Shown here: piece by piece, positions 35,601-44,228 of the stretch | Layout: the number at the start of each line of letters is the position of its first letter | Numbering within the stretch: position 1 is the first letter of the stretch | From: a virus | Virus record (IMG/VR): IMGVR_UViG_3300009103_000027 | Coordinates: 1-64,000 of that record | Reading direction: 5' to 3' (one strand) | DNA length: 64,000 nucleotides | Notes under the pieces: generated by a model | The model's database searches: none | The model's input: only the letters and a program-made list of their open reading frames with translations | Told to the model about the DNA's origin: nothing | Translations under genes and position numbers: made by a program

Positions 35601-38600
35601 CCGAGAACTGATGATGAAACATATAAGTTTAGACAAGAAAAAGTAAAAGATAAAAGGTTTCACGAAAGGGACGCAGCAAAGATACTTGCACAAGAAGAAG
35701 CAACGAATCCCTTAAACGCATATACTCCTTCTGATTTTGGTGAGAGTTTCACAGAGGCTTTAAACTCGGATATCAATCCTCCTCCAGGAGCAGAAAGAGA
35801 AATTCAAAATCTCATGAGTATAAACAATCCGACTTCTGAAAATATTCTGGAAATGGCAGGGAACATACCCCTTACAAATGCAGAGAAAGAAGCATATGGG
35901 TATCCTGACTTTCAATGGCCGTGTGTTGAAAAGCAAACAAGAATCACCTCTAAGTTTGGAAAGCTAAGAGGTGCTGGCAATAGTCCTCACAAGGGGACTG
36001 ATATTGCAAATAAAAATCCTGCAAAATCTATCGGAACTCCAGTTTATGCAGCAGCTGATGGGCATATCATTGCAATGAATCACAGAGCTTCTACTATCTA
36101 TCTGCACAATACAGGAGCGGATCCTGGCTATGTAGATCTCATCAAACCGATGGCGCAACTAATGGTAGAAGGCCTAGTGACTGGAGAAGGAGTCGGGGGA
36201 TTAGGACCAAATGGAAAAGGGAAAACAGAGACCTGGACTGACTATTTTCTTAGAAGAGACAAGGTTAACAAGCATAACATTTTTGCAGTTGAAAAATATA
36301 GAAAATCCAGAGGCTATAGTGAAGGCTTTTGGAAGAGCCTATCTCAAAAAACACACGACAGAACGCTATCCATAACGATAAGACATACAAATGGAAAGTG
36401 GCAAACGATATATAAGCACTTGCATGATGATGAACACTGGAGAGATCTTTATGACAAGTGGACAGCGAACAGAAAGCATCTTCCGATCAAGAAGGGAGAG
36501 TTACTCGCTTACATGGGGAATACTGGATTTTCCAGTGGGGCACATCTCCACTTTGAAGTTCGTCAAGATGGGAAGCCAGTGGATCCAGAAAAGATTATTA
36601 AACAAAATAACTTTCCTAAATCTGCTTGGCCAAAGTTTGCCTTTCAGAGCCACGACTCTGTACTGGAAAATAGCTATAAAGAATTTCAGCAATCATTCGA
36701 ACAAAACAGAGGAATGAGTAAGGCTTACCCCACTTATAAATTATATTTTGTTGAGAGTGATGAAAATGAAAGAGCCCTGTTTGGCTTTGATGATTATTTT
36801 TCTTATCAGGCTGTACAAGAGATACAGATGGTTAGACATGCAGATAATCCTGTAGATCTTTGTATCATTAGATTAACAAATATTAGTGGCAACTTAACTA
36901 ATAGAAACTTCACAGACTTAAAGCAGGGAAAGGGAGATCCAAATAATCTTACCAACAGAGAAAAGGCCACAGTTACTTCTATAAATAATAATGACAAGAA
37001 AAGCGTAGAGGATCTTTCAAAAGTTGCAGAAGGCAAAGTTGATACAGCAGCTGAAAATCCAATCACCTCAATGCTACTAAAAACAGGGACTCAGATTCAG
37101 GTTAGGATGGGATATGATCCTAATCCAGATAAACTAACAACAGTTTTTAATGGCCCTGTTATGGATATCAAATACCACGGAACAGATGACATGATTACAA
37201 TAACGTGTCAAAGCCACGCGATGGAACTTGTCAATACTCTACAAGGGGTTGGAGAGCAAGAGTGGGAAGATAAAACAGGTAAAGTCCAAACGAAACAAAA
37301 TGAATTTGAAGCAGGAAAAACAAGCAGGACAGGAGAGATTATTGAAACGTTGATGGCCTATCCAGAGTTAAAGCACTTTGGCCGATGGCAAAAGGCGACT
37401 TCTACTGGCTTCTCAATGTTAGCAGGGAATGAAGATAGTGATGATTTCTGGGAGTGGGGTGATGAGTTAAAAAGTGATACCCTGCATTATGAGCCTTGGA
37501 AGATGGCAAGAGAGTTATATGGGGACAATATCAACATCCCGACCGGAGGAACCGCTGGGCTTATGGAGGGAACAAACTTTAAGATTTATAAAACAACGAT
37601 CTGGGATGTAGTTCAAGAATTAACCCACAGACATCCAGGAATGATTGCTTACCCCATGCCTTATGAGGGGATATGGGGACCAAGAATGACTCTTTACTTT
37701 GGCTTACCTGATGGCAACTATGTGTATAGAGATCCAACAAAAACAGAGAAAGAAGTTGCAGCAAAAATTAGATTCGTTGCAATGGATTCTCACTATACAT
37801 CAGAAGGTAGAAATCGGGATATTGAGTTCATTGAACGAATGACAGATGGCTCTGTAGAGTTTGATCAGGATGTTCTTACCGAGTTAGATTTGGATGATAC
37901 ACAGGGAGCAGGAACATTATGGACAAATGAGGTTGATTGGAAAGAAGATAATTTTATAAAAAACGATAAAACAATAGGAAGAGATTATGCGATCTCCAAA
38001 GCCCTTTATAATTATTCTTTAGATAGCGGCATTGTTAAGAACTTTAGAAATTATCACCTTCTTACGAATCAACACAATATCATTGAGAATGGAATTATTT
38101 CTTCAGCTTATAGTACTTTTAATGCTGCTACAATTGAATATACATCTGATGATCACGCCAATGAAGCTGATGACGAAAGCAAATTACAATTCAATGATGC
38201 AGAAACTTTAACACTGAAATCAGATGCCGGAATTAGAGATGAAGAAATCAGGGAGGTTTATGCAGGCTTTCCTAACTGTATCGGATATGAGCAAGCAAAA
38301 AGATATGGCCAGTCCTTATTATGGCGCTCAATGAAAAAGGGTTATAGAGGAGGAATTGTTATCTTGGGGGATCCAAATATTAAACCATATGATATTTGTT
38401 ATATTTTTGATAGCTATACAGAGATGTATGGCCCGATAGAAGTAGAGCAGGTTGTTCATCGTTTCTCTCATGACTCTGGATTTATTACAGAAATTACCCC
38501 AAGGATGTGTATTCATGTAAATGAGGAAGCTACAATGCCTGCGCTTGATGTCATGAGTCTTGTTGTAGAAGACAGTATGTTTTCCTTCTTGGGACCAACG

Positions 38601-39113
38601 GTCAAGATGGGCATGGAGCCTACTGGACCAATAGGGGACTTTGTTCAGGGAACACTTCAGGTTGGGGCAATGGCTGGAGCTGCCAAGCTTGGAGCATCAG
38701 CACTTGCTATTGGACTGGTGGGAGCAACTGCAGCGGCAGCATTAACGGGTGTTGCTGCCATCGGGATTCTAGGTTACTTTTTTATGGATAACTTACTCCT
38801 TGATGACGGAGACAAATATGATGCTCAAGGAAATGCGTTAGGGGCTCTTGATGCTATAGGAGTTTGGGCATTCAGAAAAATGATTACAAGATCTCAAATG
38901 CAACAACTATTTCAATACAGTCCACTAACTGTCAGGGGTAGACCACTGCTAGGTGGTATGCCAATATTTAGAAAATCTTATGGACCAGGAACTTTTATCA
39001 GACATCTATTTGATAAAACTGAAGAGTGGTTTATTGATGGTTATAACGGGAAAGCGGCCTTAGAACTCAGTGAGGATATGAAAAAGAATCCAGAGTTCTA
39101 TCCAGAAATATAA
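32682..39113 (+). CDS. Baseplate hub-like protein with M23 peptidase domain
   Basis: A 2143-residue protein. I chose the ATG at 32682 because AAAGGA lies seven bases upstream; the ATG at 32676 is only one base away from it. The N-terminal 500 residues are beta-rich. Residues about 1090-1300 form an M23 zinc peptidase: H1103 and D1107 (HKGTDI), YKHLH at about 1244-1248, and H1288-x-H1290 (HLHFEV). The first and last ligands are about 185 residues apart because of an insertion. Residues about 1465-1525 (IQVRMGYDPNPDKLTTVFNG then ITITCQSHAMELV) look like gpD/gp27-type hub proteins. A Gly/Ala-rich hydrophobic stretch lies near 1990-2040. It would form the tail tip and cleave peptidoglycan during entry. 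Confidence 0.85.
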   Translation: MAVNDFFQFNDLVLNIPPTQIQVAKMNHANTVANLRTSSQATIWSRNSDTTVRVQMFFTDDPVRTAPNVETEGFDEIDFKRTGITQLRHMMSQIRVTPFCYIKNEFIRASILGAEVNDSMMFVVKHFSVSTASDPSSNSYLPGAVSVEIDLSYFNYRAYVTNLLYKKHPFSSEFTEDPSKSLSWMYMYLAEQEKRNYLQATTFVNETSGANDTVFNFHEFTLLPISQVSDTIKQIKRIKNNSTSGSVLAGERENVQITGEEGYYTGISDLERDLNMTHVDQEKNIKIEAINSYLNTSMVNDQPNFEHMPMEEMLTAFPQIFIPKMGWEVYKLSDGSVYKLPKNPTKILNPKATSEGFDEDDLILFSRLVDFSCFGEGLHILGVNIGVGNRTVPLPLLGSDAPTYQYLGGSDATVSISFKTTNPQAVKRIVALESLWRSQTNRMRKLPLKLRRVKIRNDLLNLCGLHHFLIDSISVSTSEGEPECTYIHLTLTEKEFDGSNEGFTYEKFNFQPSQKILNEVYKVFDDKMFLIENSFASNFLDNRISMVSWIKQPSFWMDGGVRWGENFVNREMIGTGGGDVDGNIDAGESSTMGSFSTGNFLGYESYKFGIKQNNLIKNSKSYARIYTVKDPSPHKLFESVYRDMLIEYSIIFSDFVRGLIDYLQVTSSSFNALNNVARARGMDTSEFHRLGAELEAKFSTFQAGSGAEQSRLAVEWEYKRWRLIKELTDQKFLGIERARKDAHHILIDNRYTLGIEDYSAKTSASYYRGLLEGEINDAVTNLWTGLGMLGGALDGMMGSKVDLNATVDYNEDEMWKDFARQPFVVKWQAKRNKFFKRIANDRNYLKILGDMNPEVLELMEELNGQKVNEGVNAYPDFPMKHVTYLMEKYFPSSFSKLRKRLGEINGLLKRGKFVSIPRLFGPDFYFESETAPLDQVIGLKKLQTATSMIKTSNASKPEAYNDYLTGVYRRQIGPRTDDETYKFRQEKVKDKRFHERDAAKILAQEEATNPLNAYTPSDFGESFTEALNSDINPPPGAEREIQNLMSINNPTSENILEMAGNIPLTNAEKEAYGYPDFQWPCVEKQTRITSKFGKLRGAGNSPHKGTDIANKNPAKSIGTPVYAAADGHIIAMNHRASTIYLHNTGADPGYVDLIKPMAQLMVEGLVTGEGVGGLGPNGKGKTETWTDYFLRRDKVNKHNIFAVEKYRKSRGYSEGFWKSLSQKTHDRTLSITIRHTNGKWQTIYKHLHDDEHWRDLYDKWTANRKHLPIKKGELLAYMGNTGFSSGAHLHFEVRQDGKPVDPEKIIKQNNFPKSAWPKFAFQSHDSVLENSYKEFQQSFEQNRGMSKAYPTYKLYFVESDENERALFGFDDYFSYQAVQEIQMVRHADNPVDLCIIRLTNISGNLTNRNFTDLKQGKGDPNNLTNREKATVTSINNNDKKSVEDLSKVAEGKVDTAAENPITSMLLKTGTQIQVRMGYDPNPDKLTTVFNGPVMDIKYHGTDDMITITCQSHAMELVNTLQGVGEQEWEDKTGKVQTKQNEFEAGKTSRTGEIIETLMAYPELKHFGRWQKATSTGFSMLAGNEDSDDFWEWGDELKSDTLHYEPWKMARELYGDNINIPTGGTAGLMEGTNFKIYKTTIWDVVQELTHRHPGMIAYPMPYEGIWGPRMTLYFGLPDGNYVYRDPTKTEKEVAAKIRFVAMDSHYTSEGRNRDIEFIERMTDGSVEFDQDVLTELDLDDTQGAGTLWTNEVDWKEDNFIKNDKTIGRDYAISKALYNYSLDSGIVKNFRNYHLLTNQHNIIENGIISSAYSTFNAATIEYTSDDHANEADDESKLQFNDAETLTLKSDAGIRDEEIREVYAGFPNCIGYEQAKRYGQSLLWRSMKKGYRGGIVILGDPNIKPYDICYIFDSYTEMYGPIEVEQVVHRFSHDSGFITEITPRMCIHVNEEATMPALDVMSLVVEDSMFSFLGPTVKMGMEPTGPIGDFVQGTLQVGAMAGAAKLGASALAIGLVGATAAAALTGVAAIGILGYFFMDNLLLDDGDKYDAQGNALGALDAIGVWAFRKMITRSQMQQLFQYSPLTVRGRPLLGGMPIFRKSYGPGTFIRHLFDKTEEWFIDGYNGKAALELSEDMKKNPEFYPEI

Positions 39114-39122
39114 GGAGAAAAA

Positions 39123-39542
39123 ATGAGTGCAGACAAGTATGCAAGAAACTCTCTAACTGTTCAAGATATCAATCGCTCAGAGAGTAGAATTAAACAAATT
39201 GCAGATAAAAGCAAGCAACATCATATAGAATATGGTATGATTGATAAGATAGATTTGAAAACCAGTCAAGTTAGCCTTAGGTATTTAAATGGAAAACAGT
39301 TCAAAACTACCAGAAGGAATGGGAAGTTAGAACAAGAGTACTATACACTTGCTACACCAATGACTGAAATCAACATGAAGTACGGAGCCCTAAGAGAGGG
39401 GCTTAAAGTTAGAATACATTGGGTAGGAGAAAACGAACCAGAAGGCAATGTCATTGTTGATGTCTTAAGTAATAACGAAAATCTAGTTGTTCAAGACTAT
39501 GCATTGCCTGATATCGAGGTTGGGTTTTCTATGCCCTTCTAG
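39123..39542 (+). CDS. Baseplate spike-type OB-fold protein
   Basis: A 139-residue protein with AAGGAGAAAA before the ATG. A short helical N-terminus is followed by strands with the pattern IEYGMIDKIDLKTSQVSLRY, then LKVRIHWVGENEPEGNVIVD, which resembles the OB domain of gpV/gp5-type spikes that plug the hub. No long beta-helix or HxH apex follows, so this is a short OB-only protein, not a complete spike. It sits between the hub gene and wedge genes, which agrees with a central baseplate role. Confidence 0.7.
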   Translation: MSADKYARNSLTVQDINRSESRIKQIADKSKQHHIEYGMIDKIDLKTSQVSLRYLNGKQFKTTRRNGKLEQEYYTLATPMTEINMKYGALREGLKVRIHWVGENEPEGNVIVDVLSNNENLVVQDYALPDIEVGFSMPF

Positions 39543-39551
39543 GAGAAACCA

Positions 39552-39902
39552 ATGAGTGAATCAGATAAAAGAAACATAAGAGTTTGGAGAGTTAATTTGG
39601 ATTCTACAGCTGGTTTCGTTATCAGTCCAAATCGAGTTATGGCACTAAGTGATAAGAAAACCTTTCTTTCTATTAGACCTGGGCATATGACTCTTCGATC
39701 CAATAGAATTGATTTACTGACACAGCCAGAAAATATCACCAAGGGGGTCATGTTTAGAGAGAATATAGGTTTTGCACAGCTAATTCCTTCCACTATCGCT
39801 AGCCCTATCCCTATGATGACAATAAATATTCCAGGAGCAGAGCTTATGGATTACCTGGTTGATTCAGGAATATTTACAATTCAAAGTTTACAGGCATTAT
39901 AA
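39552..39902 (+). CDS. Small baseplate-region protein, unrecognised
   Basis: A 116-residue protein with AGGAGAAACC upstream. It alternates strands and turns (IRVWRVNLDSTAGFVISPNR, KTFLSIRPGHMTLRSNRIDL), with a proline-containing hydrophobic part (IPSTIASPIPMMTINIPGAE) and a short C-terminal helix. No motif is recognised. It is located between the OB-fold and gp25-like genes and its stop overlaps the next start (TAATG), so it is very likely co-translated with the baseplate set. A spike tip or small hub protein is possible. Confidence 0.7.
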   Translation: MSESDKRNIRVWRVNLDSTAGFVISPNRVMALSDKKTFLSIRPGHMTLRSNRIDLLTQPENITKGVMFRENIGFAQLIPSTIASPIPMMTINIPGAELMDYLVDSGIFTIQSLQAL

Positions 39903-40357
39903 TGAAAAACTATGATGGAATAGATTTAACAATGACTCCAGATGGAGACCTTGATATTGGATCAAATGGTGATATTAATAATACAGAGAAGGACCAGATA
40001 GTTTCTTTGCAACAAAAGATTATTTCCTTATTGAAAAGCGAGACTGGTGATTGGATTGATCACCCTACGCTAGCAGTAAATTTAAGTAGTTTTGTAGGTG
40101 AACCAAACACCAGAGAAAATGCAAAGAGGATGGAAACCCAAATTAAAAATGCTCTTATCGGTGCAAGAATAGTAGAGAAGCAAGACTTAAAGGTAAGAGT
40201 GAATGCAGTTGGCCAAACAAGAGTAGCCATAGAAATTGTTGTGAGCGCTAGACCCACTGTATTCAATAGCATCTCAAGGGAATTAGAAATGACTTTCTTT
40301 TTTAATTCTAGTGATGGAAGGGTAAACTGGAGTCCAAGAAGCTTTGGAGGAATATAA
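39902..40357 (+). CDS. Baseplate wedge protein, gp25-like
   Basis: A 151-residue protein. The order GIDLTMTPDGDLDIGSNGDI, then KDQIVSLQQKIISLLKSETG, then DWIDHPTLAVNLSSFVGEPN, RMETQIKNALIG and VRVNAVGQTRVAIEIVVSAR follows the gp25/lysozyme-like baseplate wedge family (P2 gpW type, DUF2634-like). These proteins join the wedge to the sheath initiator. Length is normal. It overlaps the previous gene by one base and directly abuts the baseplate J-like gene, the arrangement seen in many contractile-tail phages. Confidence 0.85.
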   Translation: MKNYDGIDLTMTPDGDLDIGSNGDINNTEKDQIVSLQQKIISLLKSETGDWIDHPTLAVNLSSFVGEPNTRENAKRMETQIKNALIGARIVEKQDLKVRVNAVGQTRVAIEIVVSARPTVFNSISRELEMTFFFNSSDGRVNWSPRSFGGI

Positions 40358-41569
40358 ATGCCTTTATTTGGAGAATCAAAACAAGAAATTTTTTCTGATG
40401 TTGTCACAGACCTATTAAGTAATAGCAATATTACTGAGGCCAGTCCAGGCTCAACGGCAAGAGCGATCATTGAAGCAGTGACAAATAAGATGGGGGACAT
40501 GTGGACTAAGTTTGATTTAAACATGGCCCATGCATTTATTGATGGTGCTGAAGGTGCATTCCTTGATCGTTTTGGAGAGATGTTCGGGCTTAGCAGGAAC
40601 CTTGAAGCCCCCGCTAGATTTGGAACAGAGGATAAAATCCTTCGCTTTTTTGTAGTCGATGCGCTAGCTGACAGCATAACTATCCCATCAGGAACAATAG
40701 TTAGCACAGAGCCCAATGCATCAGGGACTACTTATATAACAACTGCAACAGTGACAATCCCAATCGGTAGTGCATCAATGGAAGCTTATGCTCCTGCGGT
40801 ATCAAGAAAAACAGGAGCCAGAGGAAACACAGCTCAAGGCACTTTAAATTTTCACAATATAGATGACGGTCGTTTAAAAGTAACAAATGAAGCAGACATT
40901 ACCACTGGTAGAAGAATGGAGAGTGATGAAAATTTTAGATTTAGAATTGCTAATCAAGTCTTAAGTTCTGAAACAGGAAATTACACAGCAATCAGGATGG
41001 GCGCACTAGCTGTTCCTGGAGTTGCAGATGTTGTTATTATGCCATTTTGGAGGGGAGTCGGAACATTCGATATACTGGTTAAAGCAACCACCCCAAAGGT
41101 TAGTGCTAGCTTACTTAGCAATGTTAGACGAGCACTTTATTTCGTTGTATCTCAAGGTGTTAGCTTTAATGTTAGAAAGCCAAAAGAAACTGGTGTCTCA
41201 ATGCAGGTTACTATTAAGCTGATGGATCCGATGGATGATGTTACAAAGCAGGAGTTAAGAAATCGAATTAGGCAAAGACTATTTGATTATATTAACAATT
41301 TAGATATTGGTCAGCCACTTAGCTTTGGGGAAATCACCCAATTGATAATGTCAACAAGTGACAATATCAATTATCTAGGGTCCGATGGTAGACCTATTGA
41401 TAGTGTTACAATCTATAAGGAAACAGATCTTTATACCACTCGTATCCCAGAGACTTTATTTTTTGCAGGAGATAGCCCCGTAAACTACACACCTGCTACA
41501 GATGAAAAGTTATTAATTGAATTAGAATATATCGCAACAGAAAATCCAATTGTTGTGATCATTAAATAG
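40358..41569 (+). CDS. Baseplate wedge protein, J-like (gp6 type)
   Basis: A 403-residue protein with GGAGGAATATAA upstream. The N-terminal helix region (AIIEAVTNKMGDMWTKFDLN, EGAFLDRFGEMFGLSR) leads to the conserved Baseplate_J core: beta strands around SGTIVSTEPNASGTTYITTA, then GARGNTAQGTLN, RRMESDENFRFRIANQVLSS, ETGNYTAIRMGALAVPGVAD, and a C-terminal ferredoxin-like part (VSMQVTIKLMDPMDDVTKQE). This is the ring-forming wedge component whose dimers connect around the hub. The large antisense reading frame over its start is a shadow. Confidence 0.92.
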   Translation: MPLFGESKQEIFSDVVTDLLSNSNITEASPGSTARAIIEAVTNKMGDMWTKFDLNMAHAFIDGAEGAFLDRFGEMFGLSRNLEAPARFGTEDKILRFFVVDALADSITIPSGTIVSTEPNASGTTYITTATVTIPIGSASMEAYAPAVSRKTGARGNTAQGTLNFHNIDDGRLKVTNEADITTGRRMESDENFRFRIANQVLSSETGNYTAIRMGALAVPGVADVVIMPFWRGVGTFDILVKATTPKVSASLLSNVRRALYFVVSQGVSFNVRKPKETGVSMQVTIKLMDPMDDVTKQELRNRIRQRLFDYINNLDIGQPLSFGEITQLIMSTSDNINYLGSDGRPIDSVTIYKETDLYTTRIPETLFFAGDSPVNYTPATDEKLLIELEYIATENPIVVIIK

Positions 41570-41577
41570 GAGAGGTT

Positions 41578-43311
41578 ATGGGTAAACATTCAGCTTTCAC
41601 TCAAGAGCTTGCAAATGCTTTTCCAGAATGGTCAAAGGTAAGAAACGATCCAGATTCAAATGGCCAACGACTATTAAATGTAATTGCTAATGAGGTAGAA
41701 AACCTAGACTTTGCTTTACAAAAAGTAAATAAGAACACGCTGTTATCTACCAGTAATCTCGCAGAGATAGATCAATTATTTAAAATTCATCTTAATCCAA
41801 ATTTTGAATTCACCGAAGAAAACAGCAATATAGAAACCGTGACTTATGTTCCTCCAACAGTTCTGAATGGAACAATAGATGGAACAATGATTTCTTCTGA
41901 AGAAGATGATCTTGTTGATACAGCACCCTCAGAACCGAAGGCAGCTATCAAGGTTGTCAAAGAAGGAAATATCAAATCTTTCTGGGAAGACAGTAAGCCT
42001 GATGCAGTTAGTGCTGGAGCGAAAATTCCTTATGGAGGTGTAGACGAAATAGAAAGCATCACTATCCAAAAGAAGATAGATGAATTATATTCTCTTCCAA
42101 CAATCCTTCACCCCTTAAGAGACGTTAGGGGAGCAGGTTATTTTTACTTCACCCTGGTTGCAGGTCATCCTTATTTCAGAAAAGAAGATGGAAGATTAGC
42201 AAGATCACGCATCCTCATAAAAGGAACAAACCGAAGAGGAGTAGAAGATTCTGAAGTTATTGTTTTTCCTTGGGAAACAACAACAACTAGCAAAAAAGAA
42301 TGGAGAAGTATAACTAGCATTACCCCGGTAGATATTCTAGGGAAAACAACTCCTGTTCTTAACTGTGGGGCTTCAAACATTGAAGAAGACTCTTATCTTA
42401 TCATCTATGCTGATGGTGCCTCAAAAGAAGATTATGCTTCTCTAACAAATGCCCGTTGGTCAAAAGGTAGAAAAAAGATTGATGAGTTTTGGGGTACAAT
42501 GCAGGTGGAGAGTAGGGGTGTGCTTGAAAGAGCAGAGTATGCTACAGAAGATTGGAAAATGGTAATGAAGGGGAACGTGGGGAAGGTCTCCAAAGACAGG
42601 TGGAACCTAAAAGATAGATCCAATAATAACATAAAAGAAATAAAAGACATAGAGCTTATTCCTTTTAAAAACCAATGTTGGGCACTTGTTGTAAATTTAG
42701 ACGATACAGAAAAGCTGTGCTTATATGATCTTGACAAGGAAAGTAATGATAGTATTAATGAATTAAAGGACTTAACAAAGAATCCTAGTATCAATATACT
42801 GGTTGATGATGACGATGTAGTTATTGGCGAAACAATTTCTTACCATTTGATGCATGAGAAATTTTTGAAAAATATCGCAGGAGTTAAGGTTTCTTATAGC
42901 TTTAATGGAACTATAAGTTATTTATCTGGTAACGACACTAATTATGATTTGGTTTTTCAGAAAGACAGGATATTGAAATCTGTAGAAACTCCTACATTAT
43001 TAAATACTGGGGAGTATATCTTGATAGGTGAAGTTCTTTTCTCTGACAACACGACAGAGGTAATAAAGAAGATAGTAAAAATTAAAGGGAAAAAACCTTT
43101 AAAGACATTTGATCTCCAAGCAATGGGAGTCAAGAACAATGGGGAGATTCCTTCTGGTTTGTTTTTAGATTCAGATCAAAAGCTCTGGATAAAAACAGAT
43201 AAAAGTTATCAAGAGGTAAAGACACATAAGAACTTAGCATTGTTTGATTATGATAGAAAAGTTATTTACCTACATGAAAAGTATAAAGATTTAACAGTGG
43301 AGTACTCGTAA
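41578..43311 (+). CDS. Baseplate/tail protein, unrecognised
   Basis: A 577-residue protein with TAGGAGAGGTT before the ATG. The N-terminal 70 residues are helical (FTQELANAFPEWSKVRNDPD, NGQRLLNVIANEVENLDFAL), similar in style to docking regions of wedge or fibre-connector proteins. The rest is beta-rich, with a probable Ig-like unit near 405-500 (VSYSFNGTISYLSG, EYILIGEVLFSDNTTEVIKK) and a C-terminal module about 510-577. No enzyme motif is visible. Directly downstream of the J-like wedge, it likely belongs to the outer baseplate. Confidence 0.75.
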   Translation: MGKHSAFTQELANAFPEWSKVRNDPDSNGQRLLNVIANEVENLDFALQKVNKNTLLSTSNLAEIDQLFKIHLNPNFEFTEENSNIETVTYVPPTVLNGTIDGTMISSEEDDLVDTAPSEPKAAIKVVKEGNIKSFWEDSKPDAVSAGAKIPYGGVDEIESITIQKKIDELYSLPTILHPLRDVRGAGYFYFTLVAGHPYFRKEDGRLARSRILIKGTNRRGVEDSEVIVFPWETTTTSKKEWRSITSITPVDILGKTTPVLNCGASNIEEDSYLIIYADGASKEDYASLTNARWSKGRKKIDEFWGTMQVESRGVLERAEYATEDWKMVMKGNVGKVSKDRWNLKDRSNNNIKEIKDIELIPFKNQCWALVVNLDDTEKLCLYDLDKESNDSINELKDLTKNPSINILVDDDDVVIGETISYHLMHEKFLKNIAGVKVSYSFNGTISYLSGNDTNYDLVFQKDRILKSVETPTLLNTGEYILIGEVLFSDNTTEVIKKIVKIKGKKPLKTFDLQAMGVKNNGEIPSGLFLDSDQKLWIKTDKSYQEVKTHKNLALFDYDRKVIYLHEKYKDLTVEYS

Positions 43312-43317
43312 AAACAA

Positions 43318-44226
43318 ATGCCAACAACTCTTAACTTTAGCAGTTCTGATTTTGAACAACACCAAGTATTTAATGAGCTAGATAAGCATGGCTTGGCTCT
43401 AGGTTTAAAAAGATTAAACGGAGAAAAGAATGCAGAGTATAAGCAAAGACTTATGGATGTATTTGTTCATAGAGCTAACTCTAGTTACTTTGGGTTAATA
43501 CATGGAATAACAAGGGAGCTGGGCTTATCTCTCAATCGAGAACTACTAATCAAACCAAAAGCAGGGCTTGATTTGAGCGCCAATAATAATATAGGGATTT
43601 TATTCAAAGACACAAGGTGCTGCGTATATCAAGATTACTACACAGACATACCCCTTAAAGAAATAGAGAGATGGGAAATTGAAGTTGATGCAGGCTACAC
43701 AGTTACTGATTTGAAAGATGCGATTGAAGCAACGCAACTGTTTGAGGTAGAGCTTCTTGGAGATGATCCAAGCAGAAGATCAATGTGCATATTTGAACAA
43801 ACCTCCATAAAGGATATCCGTGGAGAAGAACTAACTGGTAAGGGAGCAAGAATCAAGCTAGAGAATCAGGGCGTTATAGAGGGTAGCGAGTATCTTGTTT
43901 CTAATAATTTACAAAATAAAATTACAGATCCAGCAGCAACATTAGGATCAGGAGACTACAGAATAGATTATGAGGCAGGTGTTCTGGAATGCTTAGATCT
44001 CCCAGCGAGCGGATCTTATATTAGCTATCAATGCCGAGACGATGAATTCCTTGTGATGTCGAGCCCCATTATTGTTAACAGCTTACAGAACGAACATTTT
44101 AAAAAATTCCTATTTAGACAAATACTTCAAACAGACGATACATATGAAAATGGATTACCTACTTCTTTTGGTGCAGATATTATTAACGAATTGCTTAGTG
44201 TCTATCCCACCACTTATAAGGCTTAA
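43318..44226 (+). CDS. Baseplate-associated protein, unrecognised
   Basis: A 302-residue protein; the ribosome site is weak, so coupling to the gene ending six bases upstream is likely. Residues about 20-70 are helical (GLALGLKRLNGEKNAEYKQR, FGLIHGITRELGLS), a pattern found at the N-terminus of several baseplate-to-fibre connector proteins (G-E-x-x-x-Y-x-x-R-L...). A Cys pair (CC) occurs near 102. The C-terminal half is beta-rich (SGDYRIDYEAGVLECLDLPA). Function is unassigned. The context is between wedge and fibre genes. Confidence 0.75.
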   Translation: MPTTLNFSSSDFEQHQVFNELDKHGLALGLKRLNGEKNAEYKQRLMDVFVHRANSSYFGLIHGITRELGLSLNRELLIKPKAGLDLSANNNIGILFKDTRCCVYQDYYTDIPLKEIERWEIEVDAGYTVTDLKDAIEATQLFEVELLGDDPSRRSMCIFEQTSIKDIRGEELTGKGARIKLENQGVIEGSEYLVSNNLQNKITDPAATLGSGDYRIDYEAGVLECLDLPASGSYISYQCRDDEFLVMSSPIIVNSLQNEHFKKFLFRQILQTDDTYENGLPTSFGADIINELLSVYPTTYKA

Positions 44227-44228
44227 TT

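Noticed and set aside
40060-40716. 218-residue open frame on the - strand over the gp25-like and J-like genes
   Set aside because: It overlaps two confidently assigned baseplate genes on the + strand, has no family resemblance, and no - strand gene is seen elsewhere in the window.
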